From NCBI GenBank assembly GCA_902479095.1, contig CABSNL010000010.1, positions 1-46,914 of the forward strand: a stretch of 46,914 nt of DNA, in the 5' to 3' direction. Positions 10,843-18,893 of this stretch are shown piece after piece. The notes under the pieces were generated by a model. It saw nothing but the letters and a program-made list of their open reading frames with translations. It was not told the origin of the DNA and did no database searches. Numbering within the stretch: position 1 is the stretch's first letter; every line of letters begins with the position of its first letter. This stretch comes from an uncultured Collinsella sp. (GTDB taxonomy: Bacteria > Actinomycetota > Coriobacteriia > Coriobacteriales > Coriobacteriaceae). The translations under genes and the position numbers were made by a program.

Positions 10843-11946
10843 ATGAGCGACAGCAAGCATGTGACGTATGAGGATGCCGGCGTCGATACCGCCGAGGGCG
10901 GCCGCGCCGTCGACGCGATTAAGCAGATGGTCAAGGACACTAACCGCCCCGAGGTTATCGGCGGCATCGGTGGCTTTGGTGGCCTGTTCTCGGCTGCCGC
11001 GCTTAAGGATATGGAAGACCCGATTCTGATTAGCGGTACCGACGGCGTGGGCACCAAGCTCGTGCTCGCCCAGATCATGGACCGTCACGAGACGGTGGGC
11101 CAGGACCTGGTTGCTATGTGCGTCAACGACATTCTGGCTTCGGGCGCCGAGCCGCTGTTCTTCCTGGACTACGTTGCCATCGGTCACATCGAGGCCGAGC
11201 ACATGGCAAAGATCATCAAGGGCGTGGCCGATGGCTGTAAGCTCGCGGGCTGCGCGCTTGTGGGCGGCGAGATGGCCGAGCACCCGGGCGTCATGGCCCC
11301 CGCCGATTACGACCTCGCCGGCTTTACCGTGGGCGTCGTCGACCGTCCCAAGATGCTCGACCCCGCAAACGTCCGCCCCGGCGACGTGATCCTGGGCCTG
11401 CCTTCCACTGGCGTGCACTCCAACGGCTACTCGCTCGTGCGCAAGGTCATTGGCGTCGACGGCATTAAGCCGGGCACGCCCGAGGCCGCCGCTAAGGCCG
11501 AGGAGCTGAGCCGTCCGCTCGAGGAACTCGGCGGCGCATCGCTGGCAGACGCCCTGCTGGCCCCCACGCGCATTTACGTCAAACCGGTTCTTGAGCTGCT
11601 GCGCGGAGGTGCTCCGGTGCACGCCATTGCCCATATCACCGGCGGCGGCATCACCGAGAACCTCAACCGCGCGCTTGCCGACGACGTCGACGCCGTGGTC
11701 ACCCGCAACGGCGCCGAGATGGGTTGGGACGTTCCGCCCGTCATCACCTACGTGTCGCGCCAGGCCGAGCTCGCGCCCAACGAGGCATGCAAGACCTTCA
11801 ACATGGGCGTTGGCCTGTGCCTGATCGTCGCCCCCGAGGACGAGGCTGCCGTGACCGAGGCCCTGGTCGCGCTGGGCGAGAAGCCGTTCCGCGTGGGCGA
11901 GTGCGTCGAGGGCTCCGGTAAGGTCGTGTACTCCGATGAGCGCTAA
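10843..11946 (+). CDS. purM: Phosphoribosylformylglycinamidine cyclo-ligase (AIR synthetase)
   Basis: It closes the imidazole ring, converting FGAM to AIR with ATP. 367 aa, normal length. Recognisable motifs are TYEDAGVDTAEGGRAVD at the N-terminus, SGTDGVGTKLVLA near residue 64, VGGEMAEHPGV near 140 and HITGGGITEN near 265. Start ATG 10843 follows GAGAGGAAGG. A GC-rich hairpin (GGCGCGCG/CGCGCGCC, 10748-10772) lies between purF and purM and may partly uncouple them. The 3' end overlaps purN by 11 bp, indicating translational coupling. Confidence 0.97.
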   Translation: MSDSKHVTYEDAGVDTAEGGRAVDAIKQMVKDTNRPEVIGGIGGFGGLFSAAALKDMEDPILISGTDGVGTKLVLAQIMDRHETVGQDLVAMCVNDILASGAEPLFFLDYVAIGHIEAEHMAKIIKGVADGCKLAGCALVGGEMAEHPGVMAPADYDLAGFTVGVVDRPKMLDPANVRPGDVILGLPSTGVHSNGYSLVRKVIGVDGIKPGTPEAAAKAEELSRPLEELGGASLADALLAPTRIYVKPVLELLRGGAPVHAIAHITGGGITENLNRALADDVDAVVTRNGAEMGWDVPPVITYVSRQAELAPNEACKTFNMGVGLCLIVAPEDEAAVTEALVALGEKPFRVGECVEGSGKVVYSDER

Positions 11947-12634
11947 CGAGCAGATGGCTGCCGTCGAGGGCCTGGGCTTTGTGCCCTACACCCGTCCGAC
12001 CGGCACCGATACGGCCGAGCCGCTCAAGATCGGTGTGCTCATCAGCGGTTCGGGTACCAACCTGCAGGCGCTGATCGATTTGATCGCCGCCGGCAAGCTC
12101 AACGCTTCGATTGAGCTTGTGGTGTCGAGCCGTCCTTCGGCTAAGGGTTTGCAGCGCGCTGAGCGCGCGGGCATCCAGACGCTCACGCTGTCCAAGGATG
12201 TCTACGCCGACCCCATCGCCGCCGACGAGATCATCGCGCACGAGCTTCTCGAACGCGGCTGCGAGTATGTGGTCATGGCCGGCTACATGCGCATGGTGCA
12301 CACGCCTCTGCTGGCGGCGTTTCCCAACCGCGTGGTCAACTTGCATCCGGCGCTGCTGCCGAGCTTTACCGGTGCGCATGCGATCGACGATGCCTTTGCG
12401 CGCGGCGTCAAGGTAACTGGCGTGACCGTGCATTTTGCCAACGAGATCTACGACAACGGCCCCATCATCGCCCAGCGCGCGCTGGCTGTCGAGGAAGGTT
12501 GGGATGTCGACACGCTCGAGGAGCACATCCATGCGATTGAGCACGTGCTGTATCCCGAGGTCGTGCAAATGCTCGCCGACGGCCGCGTCCACGTGCTGGA
12601 GAGCGGCAAGGTCGCAGTTGACCCGACGCGCTAG
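11936..12634 (+). CDS. purN: Phosphoribosylglycinamide formyltransferase
   Basis: It transfers the formyl group of 10-formyl-THF to GAR. 232 aa, longer than the usual 190-215 because of a 30-residue N-terminal extension before IGVLISGSGTNLQALID. Active-site pieces are NLHPALLPSFTGAHA (His) and NEIYDNGPII (Asp). Start ATG 11936 overlaps the end of purM. The stop is followed by a clear terminator, so purF-purM-purN looks like one unit. Confidence 0.95.
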   Translation: MSANEQMAAVEGLGFVPYTRPTGTDTAEPLKIGVLISGSGTNLQALIDLIAAGKLNASIELVVSSRPSAKGLQRAERAGIQTLTLSKDVYADPIAADEIIAHELLERGCEYVVMAGYMRMVHTPLLAAFPNRVVNLHPALLPSFTGAHAIDDAFARGVKVTGVTVHFANEIYDNGPIIAQRALAVEEGWDVDTLEEHIHAIEHVLYPEVVQMLADGRVHVLESGKVAVDPTR

Positions 12635-12649
12635 TCGTTGGTTTGTGTT

Positions 12650-12688
12650 GGCGGTTAAGCGTCGGAGGTACGCTTAACCGCCATTTTT
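12650..12688 (+). terminator. Rho-independent terminator after purN
   Basis: GGCGGTTAAGCG (12650-12661) and CGCTTAACCGCC (12671-12682) form a perfect 12-bp stem, followed by ATTTTTAT. Confidence 0.93.
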
Positions 12689-12839
12689 ATGCATTGCGAT
12701 CTACGTTGTTTGAGGCAAACGATTGCCACAGCTTGATGTTCATAGTCCAATTGCTTCGCCAAGAGACGCAATCCGGCAAAAGATTAATTTAGCCTAATAG
12801 AGCCATTTGCTCTTCTTTATGCTCGGGATACGTCGGACC

Positions 12840-12881
12840 ATAATCAAATGATAATGCGCTAAATAATCTTATGGGGATAAT
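12840..12881 (+). promoter_or_regulatory. Candidate Crp/Fnr class II promoter of the lipoprotein gene
   Basis: TAATCAAATGATAA (12841-12854) is a 5-4-5 dyad (half-sites TAATC and GATAA) with its centre at 12847.5. GATAAT (12876-12881) starts 28.5 bp further on and would act as the -10, placing the site near -41. The same spacing and the same hexamer recur at 13501-13542. GATAAT-CAA-ATTATC (12876-12890) is also a perfect palindrome. There is no -35 of TTGACA type. Confidence 0.55.
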
Positions 12882-12922
12882 CAAATTATCTTTTGTACGG
12901 GTGCTGTCTGTTGGGAGCAAAG

Positions 12923-13309
12923 ATGGGTGCACAATTATTTTCGAGACGAACAGCAATTAAAATGGCCGTTGCCGCGGCTTCTGTCCCGCTGATTGGTCTA
13001 GTTGGATGTGGTGAGAAGTCGATTGTTGGAACTTGGGCAAACGACGACGGAGACGAAATTCTCCAATTTGATGAGAATGGTGATTGTTCGGTTCCTTTTA
13101 CCTATAACGGTGCGTGGCTGGAAAGCTGCGATCGCTATACGATTCAAGAAGACGAGACATTGGTTCTAAGTAGCAGTCAAGGAAATATCAGCTCTCAACA
13201 TTGGAAGAAAGCCAGCAGCAAAGAGGAAGCTGAAGAGGCGGATGATAGGCTCTATTTTCTCAATGGGGATGAGCTTGTTATCAACAACGAAACGTACACG
13301 AGAGAATGA
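12923..13309 (+). CDS. Tat-type lipoprotein, function unknown
   Basis: 128 aa. The N-terminus has a twin-arginine signal (SRRTAIKMAVAAASVPLIG) ending in a lipobox LVGC at residues 22-25, so the mature protein would be a surface lipoprotein of about 105 residues. It continues with IVGTWANDDGDEILQFDENG, a lipocalin-like opening seen in many small DUF lipoproteins, then an acidic, Ser-rich body ending NGDELVINNETYTRE. Start ATG 12923 follows GGGAG (12913-12917); an upstream in-frame start at 12893 lacks a ribosome site. Base composition is clearly more AT-rich than in the purine genes. No family name can be given. Confidence 0.75.
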   Translation: MGAQLFSRRTAIKMAVAAASVPLIGLVGCGEKSIVGTWANDDGDEILQFDENGDCSVPFTYNGAWLESCDRYTIQEDETLVLSSSQGNISSQHWKKASSKEEAEEADDRLYFLNGDELVINNETYTRE

Positions 13310-13363
13310 GAGCTAAGACACGCCGACCGTGTGAAGATGGGGAATGCCATAGATGAATACCAT

Positions 13364-13401
13364 GCCGGGCTCGTGACAAACATCATTGTCACGAGCCCGG
13401 C
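13364..13401. repeat. Perfect 16-bp-arm hairpin downstream of the lipoprotein gene
   Basis: GCCGGGCTCGTGACAA and TTGTCACGAGCCCGGC flank ACATCA. There is no T-run, so it is either a terminator of unusual form or a palindromic repeat. The rest of the 383-bp gap to the next gene holds only the putative promoter described separately and a possible 11-codon upstream ORF (13641-13676). Confidence 0.7.
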
Positions 13402-13500
13402 ACACATCAAAGTATAAATTGTTCACCAGTCCGCATCCTCTTTTTGCTCAGATTGAGCCGTTTGCTACTAGTGCGGTTGTTGCTCAGATGCCGCAGGGGC

Positions 13501-13542
13501 GTTATCAAATGCTAATGCCTGTTTGTTTCCAGTGTGGATAAT
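13501..13542 (+). promoter_or_regulatory. Candidate Crp/Fnr class II promoter of the zinc-ribbon membrane protein
   Basis: TTATCAAATGCTAA (13502-13515) is a TTAnC-N4-GnTAA dyad centred at 13508.5. GATAAT (13537-13542) begins 28.5 bp downstream, exactly as at 12841/12876. The predicted start near 13549 gives a leader of about 144 nt. A G-rich run precedes this site (13495-13501), as it does at 16795-16804. Confidence 0.58.
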
Positions 13543-13692
13543 AAAGTTTGCCTAAATAATTTCGTGTTTGATTTCGAGCCCAAACGAGGGCTATGGCATT
13601 AAAGCCACCATGTTTTCTAGAAATTTGAACGGTGGGAGTCATGTCGATTGCGAGATTTGACGGGTTGGTTGCCTGACTGGAGGGTGGATCTA

Positions 13693-14028
13693 ATGAAACC
13701 AAAAAAAGAAACCGTTGCATTGCTGTCACTTGGCTTGGGGCTTTTTGCGCTGGTCTACGGGCTTATAACAAAAGCGATGCTATCTCATCGTTATACATTT
13801 AAAGCTCCTCTTACCAGCATGGAGCTTTCGGTTTTGGCAATTATTGGAATCGGATTTGTTTTACTGATTGTTGGCGCGCTTCTATTTATAAGCGTGCGCT
13901 ATACATCCAAGAATGTTGTTGATATTGATTCGACACGGAACAAAGGCAAAGTATGTCCTTATTGCCAAACTCGAATCATAGGAGATGCAAAGCACTGTCC
14001 GAACTGTGGTCAAGAGTTGGGTCAATAA
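13693..14028 (+). CDS. Two-helix membrane protein with C-terminal zinc ribbon
   Basis: 111 aa. Two hydrophobic segments (about residues 8-30, LLSLGLGLFALVYGLI, and 45-70, LAIIGIGFVLLIVGALLFIS) are followed by a cytosolic tail with CPYC and CPNC separated by 12 residues, a classic zinc-ribbon spacing. Such proteins often sense or assemble partners at the membrane; no specific function is known here. Start ATG 13693 follows GGAGGG (13679-13684) by 8 nt. A tiny ORF (13641-13676, 11 codons) precedes it in the leader. The next gene begins 13 bp after the stop, so the two form an operon. Confidence 0.75.
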   Translation: MKPKKETVALLSLGLGLFALVYGLITKAMLSHRYTFKAPLTSMELSVLAIIGIGFVLLIVGALLFISVRYTSKNVVDIDSTRNKGKVCPYCQTRIIGDAKHCPNCGQELGQ

Positions 14029-14041
14029 GAAGGGGCTTGAG

Positions 14042-14368
14042 ATGCCGAGGACAACAGTAACGATTTGCGCGCACGGTCAAATTGATACGCCAAGAGTCTT
14101 AGAGATCTGGAAGAGCATCATTGAAGGCGCCGGTTTTCAACAGAAACTAATTAAGGGTGAACCTTGTTGGTCGAAGGGCGACGGCGTACTGATGCTGCAG
14201 CGCAATTTTACGATTGCTTTTGGCGAAAGGGAAATTGTGCTTGAGGGATGGATGGGCGATGCTCTCTTGGGTGAATCCGATTTGACGGGCGTTAACGGGT
14301 GGATGCAAAAGAAAAAGATGAAAGGGCTCCTGTCCCAAGCGGAGGGTGCAATTAGGAGCATAGTCTAG
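14042..14368 (+). CDS. Hypothetical protein, 108 aa
   Basis: Not recognised. The start MPRTTVTICAHGQIDTPRVL, the central WSKGDGVLM and the later FGEREIVLEGWMGDALLG suggest an alpha/beta domain with a helix around residues 17-28. The C-terminal WMQKKKMKGLLSQAEGAI is basic and helical. There is no signal peptide or membrane segment. Start ATG 14042 has GAAGGGG (14028-14034) 7 nt upstream, partly inside the preceding gene's end. It is probably cotranscribed with the zinc-ribbon membrane protein, suggesting a joint role. Confidence 0.65.
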   Translation: MPRTTVTICAHGQIDTPRVLEIWKSIIEGAGFQQKLIKGEPCWSKGDGVLMLQRNFTIAFGEREIVLEGWMGDALLGESDLTGVNGWMQKKKMKGLLSQAEGAIRSIV

Positions 14369-14447
14369 GCTGCATTAGATAGCGATACGGTGTTTATTGA
14401 TGACTGAAATGCATGGCTGGGCCGTAAAAATATAAGGATACTGGTAG

Positions 14448-14477
14448 CCGGGTGCCCGATTTAATTTGGACACCCGG
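14448..14477. terminator. Hairpin, possible terminator
   Basis: CCGGGTGCCC (14448-14457) and GGACACCCGG (14468-14477) pair with one G-T. No strong T-run follows. The remainder of the 416-bp gap 14369-14784 shows no supported gene; several short open stretches there lack ribosome sites and look like decayed sequence. Confidence 0.5.
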
Positions 14478-14784
14478 TGATTTCGTTAATCTTGTCAGCG
14501 AGCTTCAAGCCAACGTTATCCGGTCGCCATTGGCTTCTGGAAAGACTTAGGTTAAGTGACAAGTGATCGATGCTAGAGGCCAAGCGAAGGATATGGGTAT
14601 GTCACTGTCTTCGGTTGACCGTGATTCATTTTGACTTGATGTGGGCAAGCGGTCTTTGTCGTGAGCGCCGTTAGGGTATGGCTTTTTTCATGTCTGCTGG
14701 AGGCCGAAATCTAAACAAAGTAGCCAATAGCGGCCAAAAGACTATAGGACGCTAGAAAAAGCGATATTTGCGGATAGGGGTAAA

Positions 14785-15441
14785 ATGAGAAAAGCAATCG
14801 ATTTAATAGCAATTTTTATATTTGGAGCAATGGTTGTATACATTGCTTCGGTCGTTTCATCCAATGGGGCGGCGGCGCAGTATGCTGCGTCGGGCTTTTG
14901 GGGCGAATGGGCGGAATCTCCCAAAACCTCAACCATCGCATTTTGGATAGTGCTTGTATATCTTGGGCTTGTGGTATTGACTTGTTCGCTGTGCTGGAAG
15001 AGTCCCCTATTGGTGTTGGCGGCTATGAGCGCAGTCTCGATTATGGTTTTCGTCAATCCCTCTTATTCAGTTTATATTTGCTACGTTATGTTCGGTCCAG
15101 GGCATTTCATTGGAGACCTGCTTATGCCCATTGCGTCATTTTGCGGAGCGGTTATTTTTGGCGGTCAATTTGCCTTTGAAAACGGATATGGCTGGTTTGT
15201 AAGGCTGATTTGTGTCTTGTTCTGGTCAATGGGATTCTTGGCGATCGTTGCAGCTCCGGGCGAGTTCTTTAGCGAGCTGTTCTCCGATTCAGGAACGACG
15301 CAGTCAATATCGAGCAGAAGCACAAGATCTGATTGCAGTGACGAGATTGATAATTTATTGCGTGATGCCAAGATGGATCGGATCCAAGAACCGTTGGACG
15401 ACATTAAATACTGGGAAATTCGTAACGGAGGCCGCAAGTAG
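14785..15441 (+). CDS. Five-helix integral membrane protein, function unknown
   Basis: 218 aa. Hydrophobic segments lie at about residues 4-26 (LIAIFIFGAMVVYIASVV), 52-74, 78-103, 112-132 and 140-162. A soluble acidic C-terminal tail rich in Ser and Arg follows (SISSRSTRSDCSDEIDNLLR and onward). Start ATG 14785 follows GATAGGGGT. No family was recognised. The lower GC content matches the neighbouring orphan genes. It may be a membrane partner of the zinc-ribbon proteins beside it; this is inference from position only. Confidence 0.65.
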   Translation: MRKAIDLIAIFIFGAMVVYIASVVSSNGAAAQYAASGFWGEWAESPKTSTIAFWIVLVYLGLVVLTCSLCWKSPLLVLAAMSAVSIMVFVNPSYSVYICYVMFGPGHFIGDLLMPIASFCGAVIFGGQFAFENGYGWFVRLICVLFWSMGFLAIVAAPGEFFSELFSDSGTTQSISSRSTRSDCSDEIDNLLRDAKMDRIQEPLDDIKYWEIRNGGRK

Positions 15442-15637
15442 CTGTGTCGAGATTACGCGGATGAAATGAAAGACCTTAATACGCGACACAAGGCAGATGA
15501 TGTCGCTGTGGCGCAGAGACTTGTTATGTCTGCCGAGGTGCTGCATGTGGGGGACCAGAACGCCATCGCCTTTCGGCGATAATGGCTGGTTAGTGATTGA
15601 TTGCGATAGTTAGCCAGCAAGCTAAGAGGAGGATAAT

Positions 15638-16156
15638 ATGCCACTGCTGCCAGTTGACCATGAGCCATTCCATCTTGATGCGGGTGAACGATCCACGCCG
15701 CGCATTGAGTTGATCTATGATCTTGAAGAAGAAGCGCGAAGACTTGAAGATGACTATCAGGTTCTAGTGGATGCGTTATGCGACGATATCGTTAAAAGCG
15801 AGGGCGAAGATGAAATACGGTCGAGTATTGAGCATCGAATCGGCATGCTGATAAACATCAAAGAGAGCCAGCGCCTCTGCTATGCCCAAATTGAAGATTT
15901 GGTGCCTAGACGTCATCCTTGTCCGGTCCCTCCAATGAAAAAACGTCCCAATTGTTGCGATGAGATCGAATGCCAATGCTGCGGTACAAAAAATGAGATA
16001 GATGCTCAATTCTGTACAAATTGCGCTAGTCCTATTGATATGGGCGACATATGGCGTTATTGCAAGAAGTGTAGGATTGCATACAGTAGAGAGATCAACT
16101 TTTGTCCTGAATGCGGCTCAGCAATAACCGTTGAGATTAAACGTAAAAGGAAATAG
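15638..16156 (+). CDS. Double zinc-ribbon protein with acidic coiled-coil N-terminus
   Basis: 172 aa. Residues 20-90 are charged and helical (YDLEEEARRLEDDYQVLVDA), then there are two zinc ribbons. The first is CQCC...CTNC (about 110-131), the second CKKC...CPEC (about 141-160), followed by a basic tail KRKRK. This architecture suggests a nucleic-acid or protein adaptor. Start ATG 15638 follows AGAGGAGGATAAT. It converges with the Crp/Fnr gene, ending 11 bp from that gene's stop. The 196-bp gap before it shows no further feature. Confidence 0.68.
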   Translation: MPLLPVDHEPFHLDAGERSTPRIELIYDLEEEARRLEDDYQVLVDALCDDIVKSEGEDEIRSSIEHRIGMLINIKESQRLCYAQIEDLVPRRHPCPVPPMKKRPNCCDEIECQCCGTKNEIDAQFCTNCASPIDMGDIWRYCKKCRIAYSREINFCPECGSAITVEIKRKRK

Positions 16157-16166
16157 TTTCTCGTTG

Positions 16167-16733
16167 CTATATGTTTGCCCTTACGCGTGAAAGCGTAATT
16201 GGCGACATGCCCAAAAATGATGAGATGCGCGAATGGGGGACCCTGTCGATAACCCCCGGATACTCCTCGAGAAACCATTTGTAGCGGTCACGAGCCGGCA
16301 ACAGCCTAAGGGCGGATTCGGTTTTATAATGATCGTGCCAAGCCCTTGATAGATATCGGTTAATGAGAGTTGCAAGTCCTGGATTATATTGGGCTTTATT
16401 TTGAACATCGCTTATCTTGAGAAGAACGAGCGTGCAGTCTGTTAAAGCTTCAATATAAGTCGGGGATGGAATGTCAAACTCGGGGCTAGGCATTACAGGC
16501 ATGCCCGGCTCCGCCATTATGCAGTCAGTGATTTCCGAACCATCGCTTTGTAGAGAATACGAACAGGCTACCCCCTGTTTTAAAAGGTAAAACCATTTTT
16601 GTTGGGCACCCATTTCAAGGATAATTTCTCTTTTTTGAAATTGCTGGATTGAAGCCATTGCCACTAGCTCGGCTAATAGGTTTTGGTTGTCGCACGGGGC
16701 GTACTGACAGAAAAAATTCGGATCCAGGGACAC
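16167..16733 (-). CDS. Crp/Fnr-family transcriptional regulator
   Basis: 188 aa from GTG 16733, which has GGAG 7 nt upstream; a TTG at 16766 without a ribosome site would add 11 residues. The N-terminal half is a cyclic-nucleotide-binding-type jelly roll (FQKREIILEMGAQQKWFYLL, then KQGVACSYS and ECTDCI-like turns). A long dimerisation helix follows. The C-terminal HTH is VPHSRISSFLGMSPITLSRV (recognition helix SPITLSRVR). There are no Fnr-like N-terminal Cys clusters, so the signal is unlikely to be an Fe-S centre. Four TTAnC-N4-GnTAA type sites within 4 kb, two of them upstream of this gene, are candidate targets. Confidence 0.85.
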   Translation of the reverse strand: MSLDPNFFCQYAPCDNQNLLAELVAMASIQQFQKREIILEMGAQQKWFYLLKQGVACSYSLQSDGSEITDCIMAEPGMPVMPSPEFDIPSPTYIEALTDCTLVLLKISDVQNKAQYNPGLATLINRYLSRAWHDHYKTESALRLLPARDRYKWFLEEYPGVIDRVPHSRISSFLGMSPITLSRVRANI

Positions 16734-16758
16734 GGAATCGCTCCAACGGGCACATATC

Positions 16759-16820
16759 GTTAACAAATGCTAACCAAGAATAAGATACGCCATCGGGGGG
16801 GGGCATTATCAAATGCTAAT
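16759..16820. promoter_or_regulatory. Two Crp/Fnr-type dyads upstream of the regulator gene
   Basis: GTTAACAAATGCTAAC (16759-16774) and ATTATCAAATGCTAAT (16805-16820) match each other and the 13501 site. Their centres are 46 bp apart. On the - strand TATCTT (16787-16782) could be a -10, which would put one site near -38 and the other over the start of transcription. That suggests autoregulation. Confidence 0.5.
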
Positions 16821-17212
16821 GAGATTCTGGCTTTTTCGGAAATTTCAGAAATACATAAAAATGGAGTGCCGCTGCGCCACTGTTTGCCAGCTGTGTTTTT
16901 CGTTGCTGTGCCGCTGCCGCTCGATTTGTTCGAAGGACATGATGCTGGATAAGGACAACGCCCATTTGCTTGGCGATAGTTGCTGGTTTAATTACATTCC
17001 CTGCTGCTTGAGTTCCTTTTGACATCGGAGCCATATCTTCTTGCCTGTCAATTACGGCAGTCGACTCTTTTGCAGAGAACAAAGCTTCCAGCATTGAGAT
17101 TATCTGGGAAAATGACCAGAAAAACTTGGCCTTCAGCTTCAAATTGTGCACAATTCTATTTGTCGTCTATTTATCATTTTGTTATCAAAATGAGCGCAAG
17201 GAGGCAGGCTCA
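16821..17212. other. No convincing gene; AT-rich spacer before the AlbA_2 protein
   Basis: Open stretches occur on both strands here (for example 16816-17151 on the - strand) but none has a good ribosome site or recognisable motif. GTTATCAAAATGAGC at 17181-17195 resembles one half of the Crp/Fnr dyad. Confidence 0.4.
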
Positions 17213-18679
17213 ATGGGTGAAGCAGATGGCATGGAGCTGATTTATTCACTTATCGGCTATCCTGATGAAACCGAGTGGCTTGAGTTTAAAGAGAGTAATA
17301 GCGACCCCGTTAGAACGGGGCGTGACATCTCTGCGCTTGCCAACGCTGCCGCTTACTGCGGCCGTGCATATGCCTATAAGATTTGGGGCGTGAGCGACGA
17401 TGCTCATGAGCTTGTGGGTACCCAGTTCAACCCATATCACGCAAAGGGCAAGGGAAACCAAGAGCTTTTGATGTGGCTCAAGCTTGCGCTCTCAAACAAT
17501 GCGAATTACGAGTTTGCGGTTATTGACCATGAGACAAAGCACTTTGTGGTGCTGAAAGTGCACGCCGCGAACGCTCAGCCGGTCTATTTTGATAAGACCG
17601 CCTACATCCGAGAGGGATCTTCGACGGCAGAACTGCTTCCTGGTAGTGCGCGAGAGGCGGAGCTGTGGCGTCGCTTGCAGGCGGGGAACGCGGAGCTCGC
17701 TGTAGTTGAGAGCGATCTGACGCCTCAAGAGGTCGCCGAGATTCTGGATATTGATGCATATTTTGAGCTGTGCAGATTGAGGAGACCCGTCGATCTGGAC
17801 GGAGTAATTCTTGCTCTCTGTGAGCAAGAGCTGATTCATCGCCAAGACAACGGCCGTTATAGCATGACGCGCTTGGGGATGCTTCTAGTGGGAAAGAGGC
17901 TCTCTCGCTATCCGGAGCTCAGAAAACGCATACTGCGAATTGTGCGATATGCGGGAAAAGGCAGCTTTGACATTATTGGTGATACTGAAATCGATAAGGG
18001 TTACGCTTTAGCGCTTCCGCAGGCTGAGCAACTGATCATGTCGATGATTCCGGCTGTTGAGACGTTGGATGGCGCATTTCGACGCATCCAGACGGCCTAC
18101 CCCCAAAGGGCGATTCGCGAACTGCTATCAAATGCCGTGATCCATCAAGACATCGCTGACAACACGGCGGGGCCTCTTGTTGCGATTTACGACAATCGTA
18201 TCGAGTTTTCTAATCCCGGGACAACGCTTATTCCGGCAGAACGCGTGCTCAACGCGCAGCCGAAAACGCGCAATTCGATGATGGCGTCCCTCATGCGCCA
18301 AATGGATCTTTGCGAAGAAGGCGGTACGGGCTGGGATTTAATCGTAGATTCGCTCGAAAAAGCCGGCATGCCTTCACCGGTTATCAAGAGTGAGGGCGGG
18401 CTGGGAACGCTCGTGACGCTCTATTGCGATTGCCCATATACTCGAATGAAAAAAAGCGAACGAAAAAATGCTGTGTACTGGCATGCTTGTCTTTTGTACG
18501 CCCAAGGCGAGTCGATGAGCAATCAGTCACTGCGAGAGCGTTTTGGACTTTCCGATGAAAAGAAAAACACGGTGGCGATGTCTCGTCTAATCAGAGAGTG
18601 CCTGGAAGAGGCGTTGATAAAGGAAGAGGACGAGGATGCGGGCGCCAAATATCGAAGGTATATTCCGTATTGGGCCTAA
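17213..18679 (+). CDS. AlbA_2 (Schlafen-like) and HATPase domain protein
   Basis: 488 aa. The N-terminal AlbA_2/AAA-4 domain is marked by ETEWLEFKES and ISALANAAAYCGRAY (residues 18-50). The middle holds helical winged-helix-like parts. The ATP-binding HATPase_c_4 region is recognised by RAIRELLSNAVIHQDI and IEFSNPGTTL (about 305-345), with EEGGTGWDLIVDSLEKAG after it. A C-terminal winged helix (LRERFGLSDEKKNTVAMSRL) ends the protein. Family members are putative regulators or phage-defence-related nucleic-acid binders. Start ATG 17213 follows AAGGAGG (17198-17204); an upstream in-frame ATG at 17126 has no ribosome site. Nothing looks missing. Confidence 0.85.
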   Translation: MGEADGMELIYSLIGYPDETEWLEFKESNSDPVRTGRDISALANAAAYCGRAYAYKIWGVSDDAHELVGTQFNPYHAKGKGNQELLMWLKLALSNNANYEFAVIDHETKHFVVLKVHAANAQPVYFDKTAYIREGSSTAELLPGSAREAELWRRLQAGNAELAVVESDLTPQEVAEILDIDAYFELCRLRRPVDLDGVILALCEQELIHRQDNGRYSMTRLGMLLVGKRLSRYPELRKRILRIVRYAGKGSFDIIGDTEIDKGYALALPQAEQLIMSMIPAVETLDGAFRRIQTAYPQRAIRELLSNAVIHQDIADNTAGPLVAIYDNRIEFSNPGTTLIPAERVLNAQPKTRNSMMASLMRQMDLCEEGGTGWDLIVDSLEKAGMPSPVIKSEGGLGTLVTLYCDCPYTRMKKSERKNAVYWHACLLYAQGESMSNQSLRERFGLSDEKKNTVAMSRLIRECLEEALIKEEDEDAGAKYRRYIPYWA

Positions 18680-18750
18680 AGGGCAGAAGCGGGAAAATGA
18701 GGCAGCTTGTGTTTGTTAATGACGAAGCGCTGTTGTGACTTAACTATCGA

Positions 18751-18796
18751 AAAAGCTGAGGGGGCTTATGGAATCACATGAGCCCTCTCAGCTTTT
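18751..18796 (+). terminator. Terminator after the AlbA_2 gene
   Basis: AAAAGCTGAGGGGGCTTATG (18751-18770) and CATGAGCCCTCTCAGCTTTT (18777-18796) form a 20-bp stem with two weak positions, ending in TTTT. Confidence 0.88.
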
Positions 18797-18893
18797 ATAG
18801 CCTCTTTGATTTTGGACTCTGAATAACGTGACGGGTGTCATTTCCATCCCAAAAAATCCGATAGGGTTCCGTCCGCGTGCGGGCGGGGCCCTT

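Noticed and set aside
16816..17151. 111-codon frame on the - strand upstream of the Crp/Fnr gene
   Set aside because: No ribosome site, no family resemblance and overlap with the putative regulator sites; kept only as unassigned spacer.
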